A DNA stretch of 64,000 bases from assembly GCA_020698575.1 (NCBI GenBank), contig CM036256.1:14337908-14401907 (forward strand). The letters run 5' to 3'. The notes under the pieces were generated by a model. It had not been told where the DNA came from and did no database searches. It was given only the letters and a program-made list of their open reading frames with translations. The DNA comes from Bostrychus sinensis (taxonomy: Eukaryota > Chordata > Actinopteri > Gobiiformes > Eleotridae). Below are positions 38,859 to 49,946 of this stretch, in pieces; positions within the stretch are counted from its first letter, which is position 1; every line of letters starts with the position of its first letter. A program made the position numbers and the translations under genes.

Positions 38859-41183
38859 TTATTTCTGAAGGTTCATCAGTCGTATCTCGTCCACTCTGTT
38901 GCGGTGGAGCTGAAAGGCCGGAGTGACCCAGCGACCACACGAACACTGGTCTCCACACCAGCTGAAGGAGCCCAGCTTTGAGTTGCATTTAGGACACAAG
39001 AGCTGACAGAAAACCCCAAATAAAAAGGGACAGAAAAATAAAGTACTGTATATAGCAATATGCTTTGCTGACTTCAGATGTTTCCTCTTTGCATGTGTTA
39101 CCTGTCCATCCATGACTCCAATTAAAGCTGGCTCCATCCACTGAACTGGCTCAATAAAGTATGATGTACACTGCACAAGACCTGAAAAACAACATTAAAC
39201 AATATGACACACCAAATATGTTTTTTTTGTTTTTTTTTAGACAGTGCAGGCGTTTACCAGAAAGATTACTGGACTTCTTATGTTGGAAAGCACCATCTCC
39301 TACAGAGTGACTGAGGATACTAGAATCACGGAAGAGGGTTCGCCTGCAAAGGGGACATCTGTTCAGTGTCTAATAACAAGGGCTGTTTAATTGTAGCTCA
39401 TTGGACTGCAAATTTCAAGGTTTATGCAAAAGAAAACAAGATCAATTACTTCTGGATTTGTTGTTTTTTTATTGAGAATGCATTGAGAGATTGTCAGGAC
39501 ACTTGCGTCCTTTAAAGCAGTGAGCACAAAAAATACCACATGGGTCATACCAAAAAATCAATAATTCTTTTAAGGTCTGGTTTAACAAAGTTCTAAAAAT
39601 AAAGTAAGCCATTTCAAAAATATGTCCAATTTTGAGAAGCAATAAGTGGATGTTATTTGGTCACTGTAAACTGTAATTTCTGCATCCAATATTAAATAAT
39701 AATGTTTTTCTTTGCTGGTGCAAATCATCTTTTATGTACACTAAAATTACTGTCTGATAGGTTTAAGACTTTAAGCCACTAAGAAAGAATTTCTCACCTG
39801 CACTTTCTACAGCGATATGACACTTCAGAGGAGCTTGTATTAGCTGGGTCAGCTGCAAAAACCTCCTTAGGCATATGCTGCAACTCTGCAGCCAGAAACA
39901 AATTGTCAGAAAAAAGTGAAGCAGTGATTTATCTGCTATATGTGATTACATATTTAAGTAAAGTTACCTGGGTATTTCTCTGTGAGCTTGGTCAATCTGT
40001 ATTGTTTGTACAGTGAACTGGAAAAGTCTACTTCACACTGCATGGCCTCATACAGACACAGCTGCTCCTCAAAGCCACGGTTGACCCTTGAACACATCAC
40101 AGCTAGATCTTTAGAGCTCACATAATTTACTAATGATTTAAGCAACAACACAGAAACTTACTGCACATCAGGTTTGAGCCTCTTCAGTCGGTCATAAGCC
40201 TCTGTGAAGCCCAGCTGATATCTCTTCATGAAAAAAGCTGTTACAATGGTAGCACTGCGACTTCGACCAGCCTGACTGACATACACAGAGCCACATGCAA
40301 ATTTATCCCGATATGCAATACACATGGATTATTGATCTAATAACACAGTGTAGTTGGTAATTGTAATATAACCAAAATTAACATCTTCAAATACTTGTCT
40401 GCAAAAATGTATTAATTATATTTTGGACATATATACTTGATCAAGAGTATTCTGACAGTAATGAGCAGCACACCTAATTTTTCATAAAGATTGTAGTTAA
40501 ATCTAAATTGCCTATAGTGAATGAATGTGAAAGTGAAGTGTTGGCCCTATGACTAACTGGCTTTTGTCCAGGGTGTACCCTGCCTAAAACTCATAGTTGC
40601 AAGACTAGGCTCAGCAATCAGAAACCCGTAACTGATATACACAGAGTAATTAATTAATGTATGTATGTGTTTTGGTAATTTGAAAGCCTCTTGCAAAATT
40701 TGTATTGATGTAACGGTAGTGTGGCCTGTCACTTCAATTAAATGGTTAAATATTTGTTATTATTCTTATAAAATAGGCTTTTGTCTCTTGTTTAATGTCA
40801 GAGATACCGTTAGGATATACTGTAGATTTTACAGTAAAAAGTCACTGTTTTGCTTCCAACCTATAAGGCAAATGACAACGATAGTTTAAAAATATTCACA
40901 GGATATAGTGTTGACATGAGCCTTACCAGTGAACTAGTGCAGCTCCACCTTTGTCCACTGCTGACTGAATAAAAAGGAAACATTCGTCCAGAAAACTCAG
41001 GAGGTCAGAGGTTGTCTCATCCAGGACATTGAGCCACTTGGTACATAAGCCACTCTCTGGAGGGAGCTGAGGATCCACAGAGTCCACCGACAGGACATGA
41101 CTGACCCCTGCATCGCCCAGTGCCTGCCTGTCATTCAGATCAGCTGCAGTGCCGATATAAAGTCCACTGTCTACTAAGAACAT
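38859..41183 (-). CDS. dusp12: Dual-specificity phosphatase 12 (YVH1 family)
   Basis: Seven coding exons: 40927-41183, 40162-40275, 39968-40086, 39798-39885, 39258-39343, 39102-39181 and 38859-39002. All are GT-AG and in phase, totalling 888 nt (295 aa plus TAA). The N-terminal phosphatase domain has the loop HCQAGRSRS, i.e. the HCx5R signature with Cys86 and Arg92; the Cys codon is split by the first intron. The C-terminal half carries the YVH1 zinc-binding domain, with Cys pairs in YRCRKCR, LLCPKC and CGDQCSCGRW, ending PAFQLHRNRVDE, which matches my memory of vertebrate DUSP12. Human DUSP12 is 340 aa with a longer N terminus; the first ATG giving LYIGTA near the start is at 41183, with no in-frame ATG visible just upstream. 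Family role: zinc-containing phosphatase acting in pre-60S ribosome maturation and stress resistance. Reversed AATAAA at 38813-38818 is a plausible poly(A) signal about 40 nt past the stop. Confidence 0.96.
40490..40645. repeat. Diverged interspersed repeat in dusp12 intron 1
   Basis: TTTGTCCAGGGTGTACCCTG and flanking TGAATGTGAAAGTGAA resemble the fish repeat family at 38,050-38,425 in part. It fills the largest dusp12 intron (40276-40926), in which nothing else is seen. Confidence 0.5.
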
Positions 41184-41565
41184 GACTGGAGAGAATAGTT
41201 TAGTTTGCAAAAGTAAAAAAAGTAGTAAAAAAAAAAAAGTAATGCAAAAACGTGTAATGTTACGGACGAATAGTTTAGCTACTCCGTTCTTAAACGTGTA
41301 CGGAAGGGAACAAAACTAGCGCTTAGTTCCGGGCATCCAGGCACTCTGGTACCGAAGTGGCATACAGCGCATTTTGTCTCGAAAATAGCTTATTTTTCTT
41401 CTAGTAAAGCCCAGATAACACGTCTTTCGAGGGTTTTATAAATTCAGGGCATTTGTTCAAATTTCTTTTGTTTTTATAGCCTAATTGACATAAAAAAAAT
41501 AAAAAAAAATCTCAGCGCTCAGCGATCTAAGCGCCACAAAGCAAAAGTGTCACGGCTCACCATAG
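41184..41565 (-). promoter_or_regulatory. dusp12: dusp12 5'UTR and proximal promoter, cut off by the LTR element
   Basis: This 380-bp stretch runs from the dusp12 start codon to the retroelement. It contains A-rich runs and scattered CpG, and no ORF. It ends CTCACC followed by the target-site duplication ATAG. On the far side of the element the sequence resumes as ATAG-CAACGCGCC and a CRE (TGACGTCA) at 49801-49808. The TSS is not visible. Confidence 0.5.
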
Positions 41566-42107
41566 TATTAGGATTGTTCATTTTGGGTGTAAGCATCAAA
41601 GAGGACGATGATTCAGAAGTATAATCAAGTCAGAAGGTTTATTCAGTAGCACACATGTAAGGTTACAGCAGCAGGCCCCGCTGAAAGGGATAGGGTGGGC
41701 CTGCCAAAAAGGAGTGATCACAGTTTCTATACTATGTATGACAATGTATGACAATTTCTGCATATCATTAAAATGTATTCTTCAAGAAACTCAGGCCACA
41801 GAGTTCTCATTACTGCGGTGCGTAATCTTCGTTATCTTCAGGAGCGTCCCACGCAACGGCAGGGCCGTGGGAGCCCCCACCTGTAACCTTGAGTTTCCTA
41901 ACTTTGTAACCAGCTTATTATTGTGCACTTTTGCAAATGTACAATGTATGTAATCGCAGAGTGTAACCTTTTGAGTGAAAGGAGAAAAACATCCTTTTAG
42001 AATCAAAACATTCTTAGTACTATTGAAGCGTTTATTAACCTTAGCAGTAGTACATCAAAATATAGTTTAGTGGTAATACGTTAAGCCATATGTAGAAATA
42101 TTCAACA
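41566..42107 (-). repeat. 3' LTR of the retroelement (left copy)
   Basis: 542 bp, the partner of 49243-49784. It contains a reversed AATAAA at 41638-41643, placed as expected for LTR polyadenylation. The left flank is ATAG (41562-41565). Its outer end lies about 380 bp from the dusp12 start codon. Confidence 0.93.
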
Positions 42108-42108
42108 A

Positions 42109-42120
42109 TTCCCCCTTTTC
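42109..42120 (-). other. Polypurine tract
   Basis: In the element sense GAAAAGGGGGAA lies directly before the 3' LTR start TGTTGAA, the usual place of plus-strand priming. Confidence 0.8.
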
Positions 42121-43028
42121 ACACCATATCACATGGTGTGAAACAACCTCTAAAAACAAACATAAAAAATAAAAAACAAGAAAAACTAAACCTCTAAAAA
42201 GCATAATGTAAAATCCCCAAAAAATCAAAAGACAAACCCATAACTATTATGCTAAAGCAAAACACAACCAAGAGTAACCTAAACTAACCATGTACAGATT
42301 ATCCGTTGTAATCTGGAGCCATTGTAACCCTCCATGCCATACATTACTCTTACATGACCGCAATAGGCTAACATAAAAATAAAATAAGAATAATATAAGC
42401 ATGTGGATTTGTGTGAGATCCTGTAAAACTTGGTAGATGGTGAATAGTGCAGTAATCTACACTGTGTAGGTGTCCAGTCTGTCACACAAAGTGCTTTCTT
42501 CACCATAGGGCCTAGTGACTTGGCTTCGTGACCTGCCCCTACAGCTAAGGTGATATGTGATGCACTCTCAGGTGAGAGAGCATAGAGATGTGTTTGTCTA
42601 GGGGAGAGTTCAGCAGCAGCCACGCCCTCAGGTCCCACATAAATGTCACCACACACTAAGTCTGGGTGAGGGACGGTCCATGTTGTGTCCCACATAGCAT
42701 CATAAACTGGGTCATCATCCCAGAGATAGTTAAATGTGCAATGTATAAGGTCCTTAGGTGGATTATAAGGATGTATCAGCCGTATCCATGGCAACCAGCG
42801 TTCAAAGTCAGTCAGCACAGGAGGAGGGTCAGGATCCTCATTCAGAAGTAACCAATACACTGTAGCCCAGTATGTAGATTCAGGTTCATGTTGTGTCATT
42901 AACATTTGTCTGGCTGTAAGTGGCCCACTGGAACAGTTCACTGTGAGTCCACCAGGAAAAGTCACAACAGTCCCTTCATCTGAAAAGGACATAGTAGCAC
43001 ATGATTTTATCAGAATGTCTCTGGCCAT

Positions 43029-45052
43029 AGAATGGCGATATCTATTTGAAGTTTTGAGGAGGTTTGGTGTTAAGGAGAGATTTTTAAAATGGATCCAGCT
43101 GCTTTATTCAAATCCTCAAGCTGAGATATTAACTAATAGCCTTTTTTCAGCACCTTTTAACCTTCACAGGGGAACTCGCCAGGGGTGCCCTTTGTCCCCC
43201 CTCTTGTTCACCTTGGCAATCGAGCCCTTAGCTATGGCAGTTCGTAGTCACAACCATATTTCAGGAATTAAACTTGGCGACATAGATCATCGTATAGCTT
43301 TGTATGCAGATGATGTGATTTTGTTCTGCTCCTCTTTGGATACATCCTTACCTTCTATTCTAAACTTGATAGATGCATTTAGTGCATTTTCTGGTTATAA
43401 AATAAATTACAGTAAATCAGTTATATTATTTCTAAATGAAAAGGAAAGACAACACCCTCCAGTGCAAACTCCTTTTTTGGTATCAGATACGGGCTTTACC
43501 TATTTAGGCGTAAGAATTACCCCTTCCATTGACAAGCTTGTTGCAACCAACTATGACCCCCTCACTGAGACAGTTTCACAGCTTATAGGCAGATGGATGA
43601 AATTACCAATATCTTTGATTGGCCGTATCAACATAATAAAAATGTCAATTCTTCCTAAATATCTTTACCTTTTTCAGTCAATCCCACTATCTCCGCCAGC
43701 CTCTCTTTTTCAGACCTTGAGAAAACTATTTACAAATTTTATTTGGAATAACAAACGTCCTAGGCTCAGACTCTCATTGTTGTACCTTCCTTACGACAGA
43801 GGGGGGCTACAATTACCAAACTTTATTTGGTACTTTTGGGCTGCTTCAAATCAGAGCCGCAATGTTCTACTTTGTTGCAGACCAGTCACCTGCATGGGTC
43901 TCATTGGAGTCTCTATCTATCAACATTCCTCCAAATTTGTACCTTTACTCAGCTGATAAAAAGAAACTTATTAAGAAAACTACAAATCCATTCTTAAAAA
44001 ACACAATCAAGATTTGGTATGATGCTCGTGAACATATGGGAGAATCGCATCGACAACTGTCCCTTCTCACTCCAGTTTTTGGTAATGATAATTTTCCACC
44101 TGGTAGGGCAGATCTGGGTTTTAAACTGTGGTTTAATCAAGGTATAACAAGGGTGTCTGATCTGTACAAAGAGGATACTTTTATGTCTTTTGACCAGTTG
44201 AAAGACTCTTTTGGTATTCCATCAAAACATTTTTTCAAATATCTTCAACTAAGAAATTTTGTTATGACCCACCAGGGTACCTGCCTGAAAGCCCCTCTGT
44301 TATCTACTCTTGAAAATATTGTCATAAAACATTTAAATGGAAGAGGTCAGGTTTCTGTCTTATATAAACAGTTTTCAGATATTTCCAATGAAACGGCACA
44401 ACCACTACTGGAGGCATGGGAAAATGATCTACAAGTGGACATACAAGAGGATGTCTGGCGTAGGATATGCTTTTTGGCTCAAACTCAAACAATAAACACC
44501 CAGTCTAAACTTTTACAATATAAATGGCTAACTAGACAGTACATTACCCCGGTTAAACTACATCGCTTTAATCCTGATATTCCAGACACATGCATTAAAT
44601 GTGGAGTTCAGAGGGGCTCGTTGTACCATTGTATGTGGGAGTGTCCCATAGTCAATAACTTCTGGAGTAAAATACTGAATGTATTGAGTCGGGTTATTGG
44701 GAAAGTGATCCCCCTCGATCCTATATTGTGTATTTTGAATGTTTATTCCGAAAGACTTGTATTTTCTAAAAATACCAAGATTTTATTAAACATTGGACTT
44801 TTGGAGGCCAAGCGCTGCATTGCCAGATCCTGGAAGGATCAAAAAATGTGTGGACTGGCACAGTGGCTGGGTGGATTAACATCAATCTTGGCTCTGGAAA
44901 AAATAACTTACATTTCGAAGAACAAGCTCGACACATTCTGGGACATATGGAAAGTCTTTTATGCATTTCTCGAAACATATAACCTCCATGAAGATGATGT
45001 TACTGTTGAGGAAAATGTAACATAAACTGATTGTTTTGTCTGCTGACCCCCC

Positions 45053-45102
<50 letters not shown>

Positions 45103-45274
45103 CCTTTGTATAAGTTTGCTTTATTTATTGTACTCTATTATTATATTGTTTATTATGTATTTATTATTTCACATATATGTTTGATTTCTTTTGATGCCTA
45201 TTGATCCAGTGGTGCTTACTGTCACTGTTCTTTGCAAAACAAAAAAAAACAATAAAAATATGTTTAAAAAAAAA
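43029..45274 (+). mobile_element. 5'-truncated L1-type LINE (ORF2 C-terminal part), nested in the retroelement
   Basis: It starts within the reverse transcriptase (EWRYLFEVLRRFG), continues through GTRQGCPLSPLLF and the catalytic LYADDVILF block, thumb-like sequence and an L1-type Cys/His segment (CIKCGVQRGSLYHCMWECP). It ends after a stop at 45025 with a C/T-rich 3'UTR (14 C then 42 T at 45047-45102), AATAAA-like signals and a poly(A) tail. The ORF shifts frame near 43.86 kb, so it is dead as well as truncated. A 17-bp target duplication, AGAATGTCTCTGGCCAT, flanks it at 43012-43028 and 45275-45291. It is younger than its host element. Confidence 0.93.
45047..45102 (+). repeat. Homopolymer pair C14-T42 in the L1 3'UTR
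   Basis: Fourteen C (45047-45060) run directly into forty-two T (45061-45102). The length is likely to be unstable and prone to sequencing error. Confidence 0.9.
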
Positions 45275-45564
45275 AGAATGTCTCTGGCCATTAAGTTCAA
45301 AGGACATTGTGGAGAATATAGAAATTGGTGATAGAAAAGTTGGTTCCCCACAGATATTGGCAGGGGTTTAGAAAATGGGAGGCGTTCCGGTTTACCCGAG
45401 ATGCCCACTACTGAGGTGGTGTCTGTTGATAGATGTACTGATGTGTGTATTGATGAGTACCTCGCACCGGAGTCTAACATGAATATATAGTCTTTGCCTC
45501 CAACAGTACATGCTAGTAATGGCTCACGCAGTGCTAACACCTCAGGCGGACACTCTGGCCCCCC

Positions 45565-47973
45565 CTATTGAGGCATTTGGAGCCCTCCAGGAGCCTGATG
45601 GTAGCTAGGTCCTCCTTGGGGCTGCTGCATTTGTTGTTGTGGTGGAGCAGCCCAATGTTGTGGGACACTATAAGTGCCCTGGTACCATGGCTGTGGGGGT
45701 GGACCTTGCTGTTGCCACCCCTGATTGCATTCTCTAGCCCAATGTCCAAATAGGCCACATTTCAGACACTGGTTATTGTACATAGGCCTTGGACCTCGCA
45801 GTTGTCTCATGCGTCCACGGCCCACATTTTGTCTCGGTGGACCTCACCGTTGTTGTGGGACATTAGGGCTGAACTGAGGGGCCTGAAGAACTGGAGCAGG
45901 GGGTACAGTTTGTGGCATTTGGGTCTTCGCCCTGTCCTTGTCCTTATCTTTTTCTTTCTTCATTTCACTTATTTGTTGTATTTGCAGCCTAAGGACCTGA
46001 GCTTGTAGTTTCTGCAGCTCACTCTCCTGACTGCCAGTTTTGGCATTATAATTTCTCATATGGTGTATTATGTTTGATTCCCATTGATTATAGGGCATGG
46101 TATCTAAATCAACCACCTCTGTGAGTTTGAGTTTAACCTCAGGGGGAAGAGACTCACGCACCATGGATTTAAAAAGCATCATGGTACCTGTGTCCACGGA
46201 AGTATGGGGATTGCTACCTGTAACATCAATCCAATGTTGTTGTGCCCTTCTAAGAAATTCAGTAGGATCTTCACCTGGTTTTAGATCCATTTTTTTTAAT
46301 GAGGTTGAGTCTATTCGCGCGGGGTACATTCTAATCAGGGCCCTGACAAAGTCATCTTTATTCCTGGCTGCCCATGGAGTGTAATCAGATAAGTGTTCAG
46401 TGCCAGCCATATACTCTACTGCCCTGAGTCCCTGGGTCGTAGCTACTGTCCCCAGTATAGTCCGCAGGTCCCCAAAACACAGTCTCTGGCCTAACATAGC
46501 AGTTTCTAAATTTCTAATCCATTTTTGACCTCCATCAGCCAGAGGGTCAAGTTTGCCTGCGACCATTTGTTTGTCTTGGATTGTCATTGGTTGATACATT
46601 AGCTGGCCATTTGAGTTTGGCACTTCTATTAATGGACATTGAGCCTGTACACCTTGGAAATAATCTCCCTCCTTGCCCCAGTCACTCTTCTTTTTACGTT
46701 CTTGTTTCTTTTTGGCTACTTTCCTTTTGTTTAGTTCAAATGAATCCCAGCTTTCCGCCTCACTCTCCTCCTCATCACCTGACTGATACTGTTGTCGTTC
46801 ACTGTGTGCATACATCTGAGACGTATATTGTGAGCAGAGTTTAGGCTGCTTAGGAGGATATGGATACTGTGACTCTCCATGTCTCCGCTGTGCAGTTGAA
46901 GTGTAAGAAATCACTGGGAGTCTGTCATAACCTGTGTTTGGTAAATCACTAATGTTTAGTGGTTTTGGTACTGAAGATTTTGATTTGGAGTTTATTACAT
47001 ATGAAGTGTCATACTGTAATTGGTTTGGTTCTGTTTGTGTCTTCCCGACAGCCTGTGCTGATTCAGTAAATGGGAAGTGCCCATAGCTATATCTGTCAGG
47101 GTGTTCATATTCATCATCTTCGAATAATAAAGTCTTTCTCATGGCTCCTTTGGGTCTGGGAGTGTCCGTGCTGTCTCCCATCACCTTAGCAAATTTCAGT
47201 ACTTTATCACTGGTGGGTTTGAGCATTTGCCCTGTACTTAATGTATATTTCCCAGTACTGCTATCATGGATTGGCTCTTCATTATCAGCAAACATTTTGG
47301 ACACTGATTGGACTGCATCACTTGTTTTGGGGTGTTCTATTAAGTCCACTAGACCTGCTTTAATTAATACTAGGGGACATTGTGGTGTTGGCATTGTGTG
47401 ATCACTCAGTGGCTGAGGAGGATCAGAAGGCCAAGTTTGCGAACTAGCAGCTTGTGTCAGTACGTCTCGGGCCTCACTGTATGGAGAGGTGACCACATAG
47501 GGAGGAGGGGGAGAGTTATCCTCCTCCTGCTCTTGTGGATTTATGTCTTTCCCTGATCTGAGTTGCACCATCTGTGTCTGTGGTGCTACTGTAGTGAGTG
47601 TTGTGTTATAGCCCGCTCCCATCATCAGATGAGGAAGATATGCATTACAAAATATTTTGGTTTGTCTCGCCTCTTCTACTCTCTTTTTAGATTTACCAAG
47701 GGATCTTTTACCAATCTGCTCCCATTCAGCTTCAGTGGATTCACAAGCAGTATGAACAACTGTTTGAATATTCATTAACTGTTCTTTAGTGGGAGTAGGA
47801 GAAGTATCCAGTCCCAGCAAACCCCTATATTGCAGCTCTTTTATCCATTTCATAAACTTTTCTGTCACTTTCTTCTTCTTTTTCTCCTCTGTCCCCTTCA
47901 AGGGTAAATCTAAAGCACCAGTCCACGCCTCCTTGGTTGTAGTCGGGTTAAGTTTTATTTTTGTCTTGTCCAT
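45565..47973 (-). pseudogene. gag of the retroelement, with an in-frame TGA before the nucleocapsid
   Basis: The chosen ATG at 47973 opens a 709-codon frame to a TGA at 45844-45846. A slightly longer frame from 48024 begins with a poly-lysine run and is less likely. The N-terminal third is matrix-like with a PPPPY late-domain motif, followed by a charged, low-complexity middle. Capsid-like helices follow from about 46.7 kb leftwards, then a Lys/Asp-rich stretch. After the TGA the same frame stays open to 45565 and encodes a Gly/Arg/Gln-rich nucleocapsid with one zinc knuckle, CLKCGLFGHWAREC (C-x2-C-x4-H-x4-C). Because the frame is unbroken apart from that codon, the TGA is most simply a nonsense change. 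The following stop at 45565-45567 is TAG, in frame with protease. Gag forms the virion core; whether this copy makes any product is unknown. Confidence 0.85.
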
Positions 47974-49222
47974 AATGTAGTGGTAGAGAAAGCACACTTT
48001 TTTTTTCTTTTTTTTTTTAAGCAAGTGCCTCAGACTTCAACCGTATGTATCAACTGCAGCCAGAGAGAAATAGAGAAGTCCTCTGTCTGTGCTGAGGGCA
48101 CGAGAGGGGGAGGGAGTGTGCAACAATAGCAGTAATGAACCCAACTTCACTTATGTAAAGAAAAATTTTAAAGTTTTTACTCCAGCACAGTAACAAAATA
48201 CGTTTATCTAGTCAGATAAAAGCCCCCACCGTCTTTCTGCCACTGTCTGTTACCAAGTCCAAATTTACACACCTGTATATCAGACTGCTGGGAATAGAAA
48301 AATTATTTCATGTACATCCTAATGCATGGATCTAAACTTTTCACCACACAGCGATCCCTCTAGATCTGACCTTGTCCACCCAAGCTTCTACGCAGAGACC
48401 GTGGTGTCTGTGCGGGGTGGGGGTTCTATCGGGATATGTGTGATTTCGGTTTTAAAGACCCAACAGTCCTATTGTCCCGGGCTTTCGCCTTTATTTATTT
48501 ATTTTTTCTTCCACCCCACAATATACAGCCTACACAGTCTCTGTTTCAGAACCTCCACTGGAATTTGGACACTACTTAGTGTCCTACACAGTATTGGCTC
48601 TATAATATGAATACAGAGACCCAAACCACCCACAGTAACCCCCAAAAGAAAACACCGGTTTATCAGGGTTCCAAACCCAGGAGGCTCCAAGCCTCAGGCT
48701 CCAAGCCTTTATTTCACGGTCCAACCGTCTTGGTCTAGGGTATTTATGTTTCTTAGCAGTGACTACGTTCAATAGGTTCTCGTCAGATCCTATTCCAAGA
48801 GGTAATTTGATTAAGAATTAAACAAGATACCCTCAGAGTCCAACTCTGGCTGATCAATAGACCTAGTCTATTGCCAGTCTTTACCGGGCCTAGCGCCACC
48901 TAGTCCAACTAGGATTTTTACCGGCTCATAATCTTTCCCTAACGTGTTAGTATGTGCTTATTGCAACCTTACGTGTGTAGAAACTCAAAATCAATTAAAT
49001 AAATATAGTTATATATTGTAAAACATTTTCTAAATTTACCAGACTGAGAATTACAGATTTCTGAGACAGTGACAACCCTATGAAATAAAAACTAAGCTGT
49101 GCAGAAATTTTATTAAAAAGGTTTTCTGCTTACCTTATTTTGTGGGCGCCCTGGTTGTCACAGACTCAGTCACCAAACTCCGCCTCGATGTGTCCAAAAG
49201 TCCTCCAGAAGAAGCCTTCCAC

Positions 49223-49240
49223 CTACAGGTCGGGTCACCA
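49223..49240 (-). other. Candidate primer-binding site
   Basis: In the element sense it reads TGGTGACCCGACCTGTAG, two nt after the 5' LTR. It begins with the TGG expected from a tRNA CCA end. It is closest, with mismatches, to the 3' end of tRNA-Trp as I remember it; the tRNA identity is uncertain. Confidence 0.6.
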
Positions 49241-49242
49241 TT

Positions 49243-49784
49243 TATTAGGATTGTTCATTTTGGGTGTAAGCATCAAAGAGGACGATGATTCAGAAGTATA
49301 ATCAAGTCAGAAGGTTTATTCAGTAGCACACATGTAAGGTTACAGCAGCAGGCCCCGCTGAAAGGGATAGGGTGGGCCTGCCAAAAAGGAGTGATCACAG
49401 TTTCTATACTATGTATGACAATGTATGACAATTTCTGCATATCATTAAAATGTATTCTTCAAGAAACTCAGGCCACAGAGTTCTCATTACTGCGGTGCGT
49501 AATCTTCGTTATCTTCAGGAGCATCCCACGCAACGGCAGGGCCGTGGGAGCCCCCACCTGTAACCTTGAGTTTCCTAACTTTGTAACCAGCTTATTATTG
49601 TGCACTTTTGCAAATGTACAATGTATGTAATCACAGAGTGTAACCTTTTGAGTGAAAGGAGAAAAACATCCTTTTAGAATTAAAACATTCTTAGTACTAT
49701 TGAAGCGTTTATTAACCTTAGCAGTAGTACATCAAAATATAGTTTAGTGGTAATACGCTAAGCCATATGTAGAAATATTCAACA
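49243..49784 (-). repeat. 5' LTR of the retroelement (right copy)
   Basis: 542 bp. In the element sense it starts TGTTGAATATTTC at 49784 and ends CCTAATA at 49243, next to a 2-nt spacer and the primer-binding site. It matches the left copy except at four sites, near 49524, 49633, 49681 and 49759. The right flank is the target duplication ATAG. Confidence 0.93.
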
Positions 49785-49788
49785 ATAG

Positions 49789-49946
49789 CAACGCGCCTTA
49801 TGACGTCAGCAGCAGAACTTTGGTGTCGGAGGTGTTCACATCTCTGCATTTACTCTTCAGCTCTCAGCGTGATCAGACACACTTCAGTTCAGCAGAAAAA
49901 ACATTGACATAACATTTCTTAAACCGGAAAGTTACTTCATACAAAA
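49789..49946 (+). promoter_or_regulatory. Promoter and 5'UTR of the intronless gene, with CRE
   Basis: The sequence after the target duplication is CAACGCGCC, then a perfect CRE palindrome TGACGTCA at 49801-49808. The start codon is 140 bp further on. No TATA box is seen. The position directly abuts the retroelement's 5' LTR. Confidence 0.5.

Larger units (their letters stand above)
42279..45564 (-). pseudogene. Retroviral aspartic protease and downstream pol remnant, interrupted by an L1
   Basis: It is in the same frame as gag, directly after an amber codon. A retropepsin-like active site LDSGARYS lies near 45.47 kb, and a C-terminal motif LMARDI coincides with the L1 insertion point. The L1 (43029-45274) sits in this frame; the element's sequence resumes at the left copy of the target duplication (43028) and stays open for about 250 codons to 42279. 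That tail has no polymerase motif and resembles, from memory only, the linker between protease and reverse transcriptase in fish retroelements; its last 40 or so codons look non-coding. The rest of pol and env are absent by deletion, not by the L1 insertion. Confidence 0.75.
41566..49784 (-). mobile_element. Endogenous retrovirus-like element with two LTRs; gag-pro only, L1 nested inside
   Basis: Complete LTR to LTR, read on the minus strand. Two direct 542-bp repeats (41566-42107 and 49243-49784) begin TGTTGAA in the element sense and differ at four transitions. The host tetranucleotide ATAG flanks both ends (41562-41565, 49785-49788). A purine-rich tract (42109-42120) abuts the 3' LTR and a candidate primer-binding site lies 2 nt inside the 5' LTR. 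Between them are a leader of about 1.27 kb, gag, a nucleocapsid with one CCHC knuckle, and protease. No YxDD reverse transcriptase, RNase H, integrase or env of this element is visible; about 730 bp separate the protease break from the last stop. A 4-bp target duplication and an amber codon between gag and pro in one frame resemble gammaretroviruses. The insert is therefore a young, non-autonomous deletion derivative. Confidence 0.93.
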
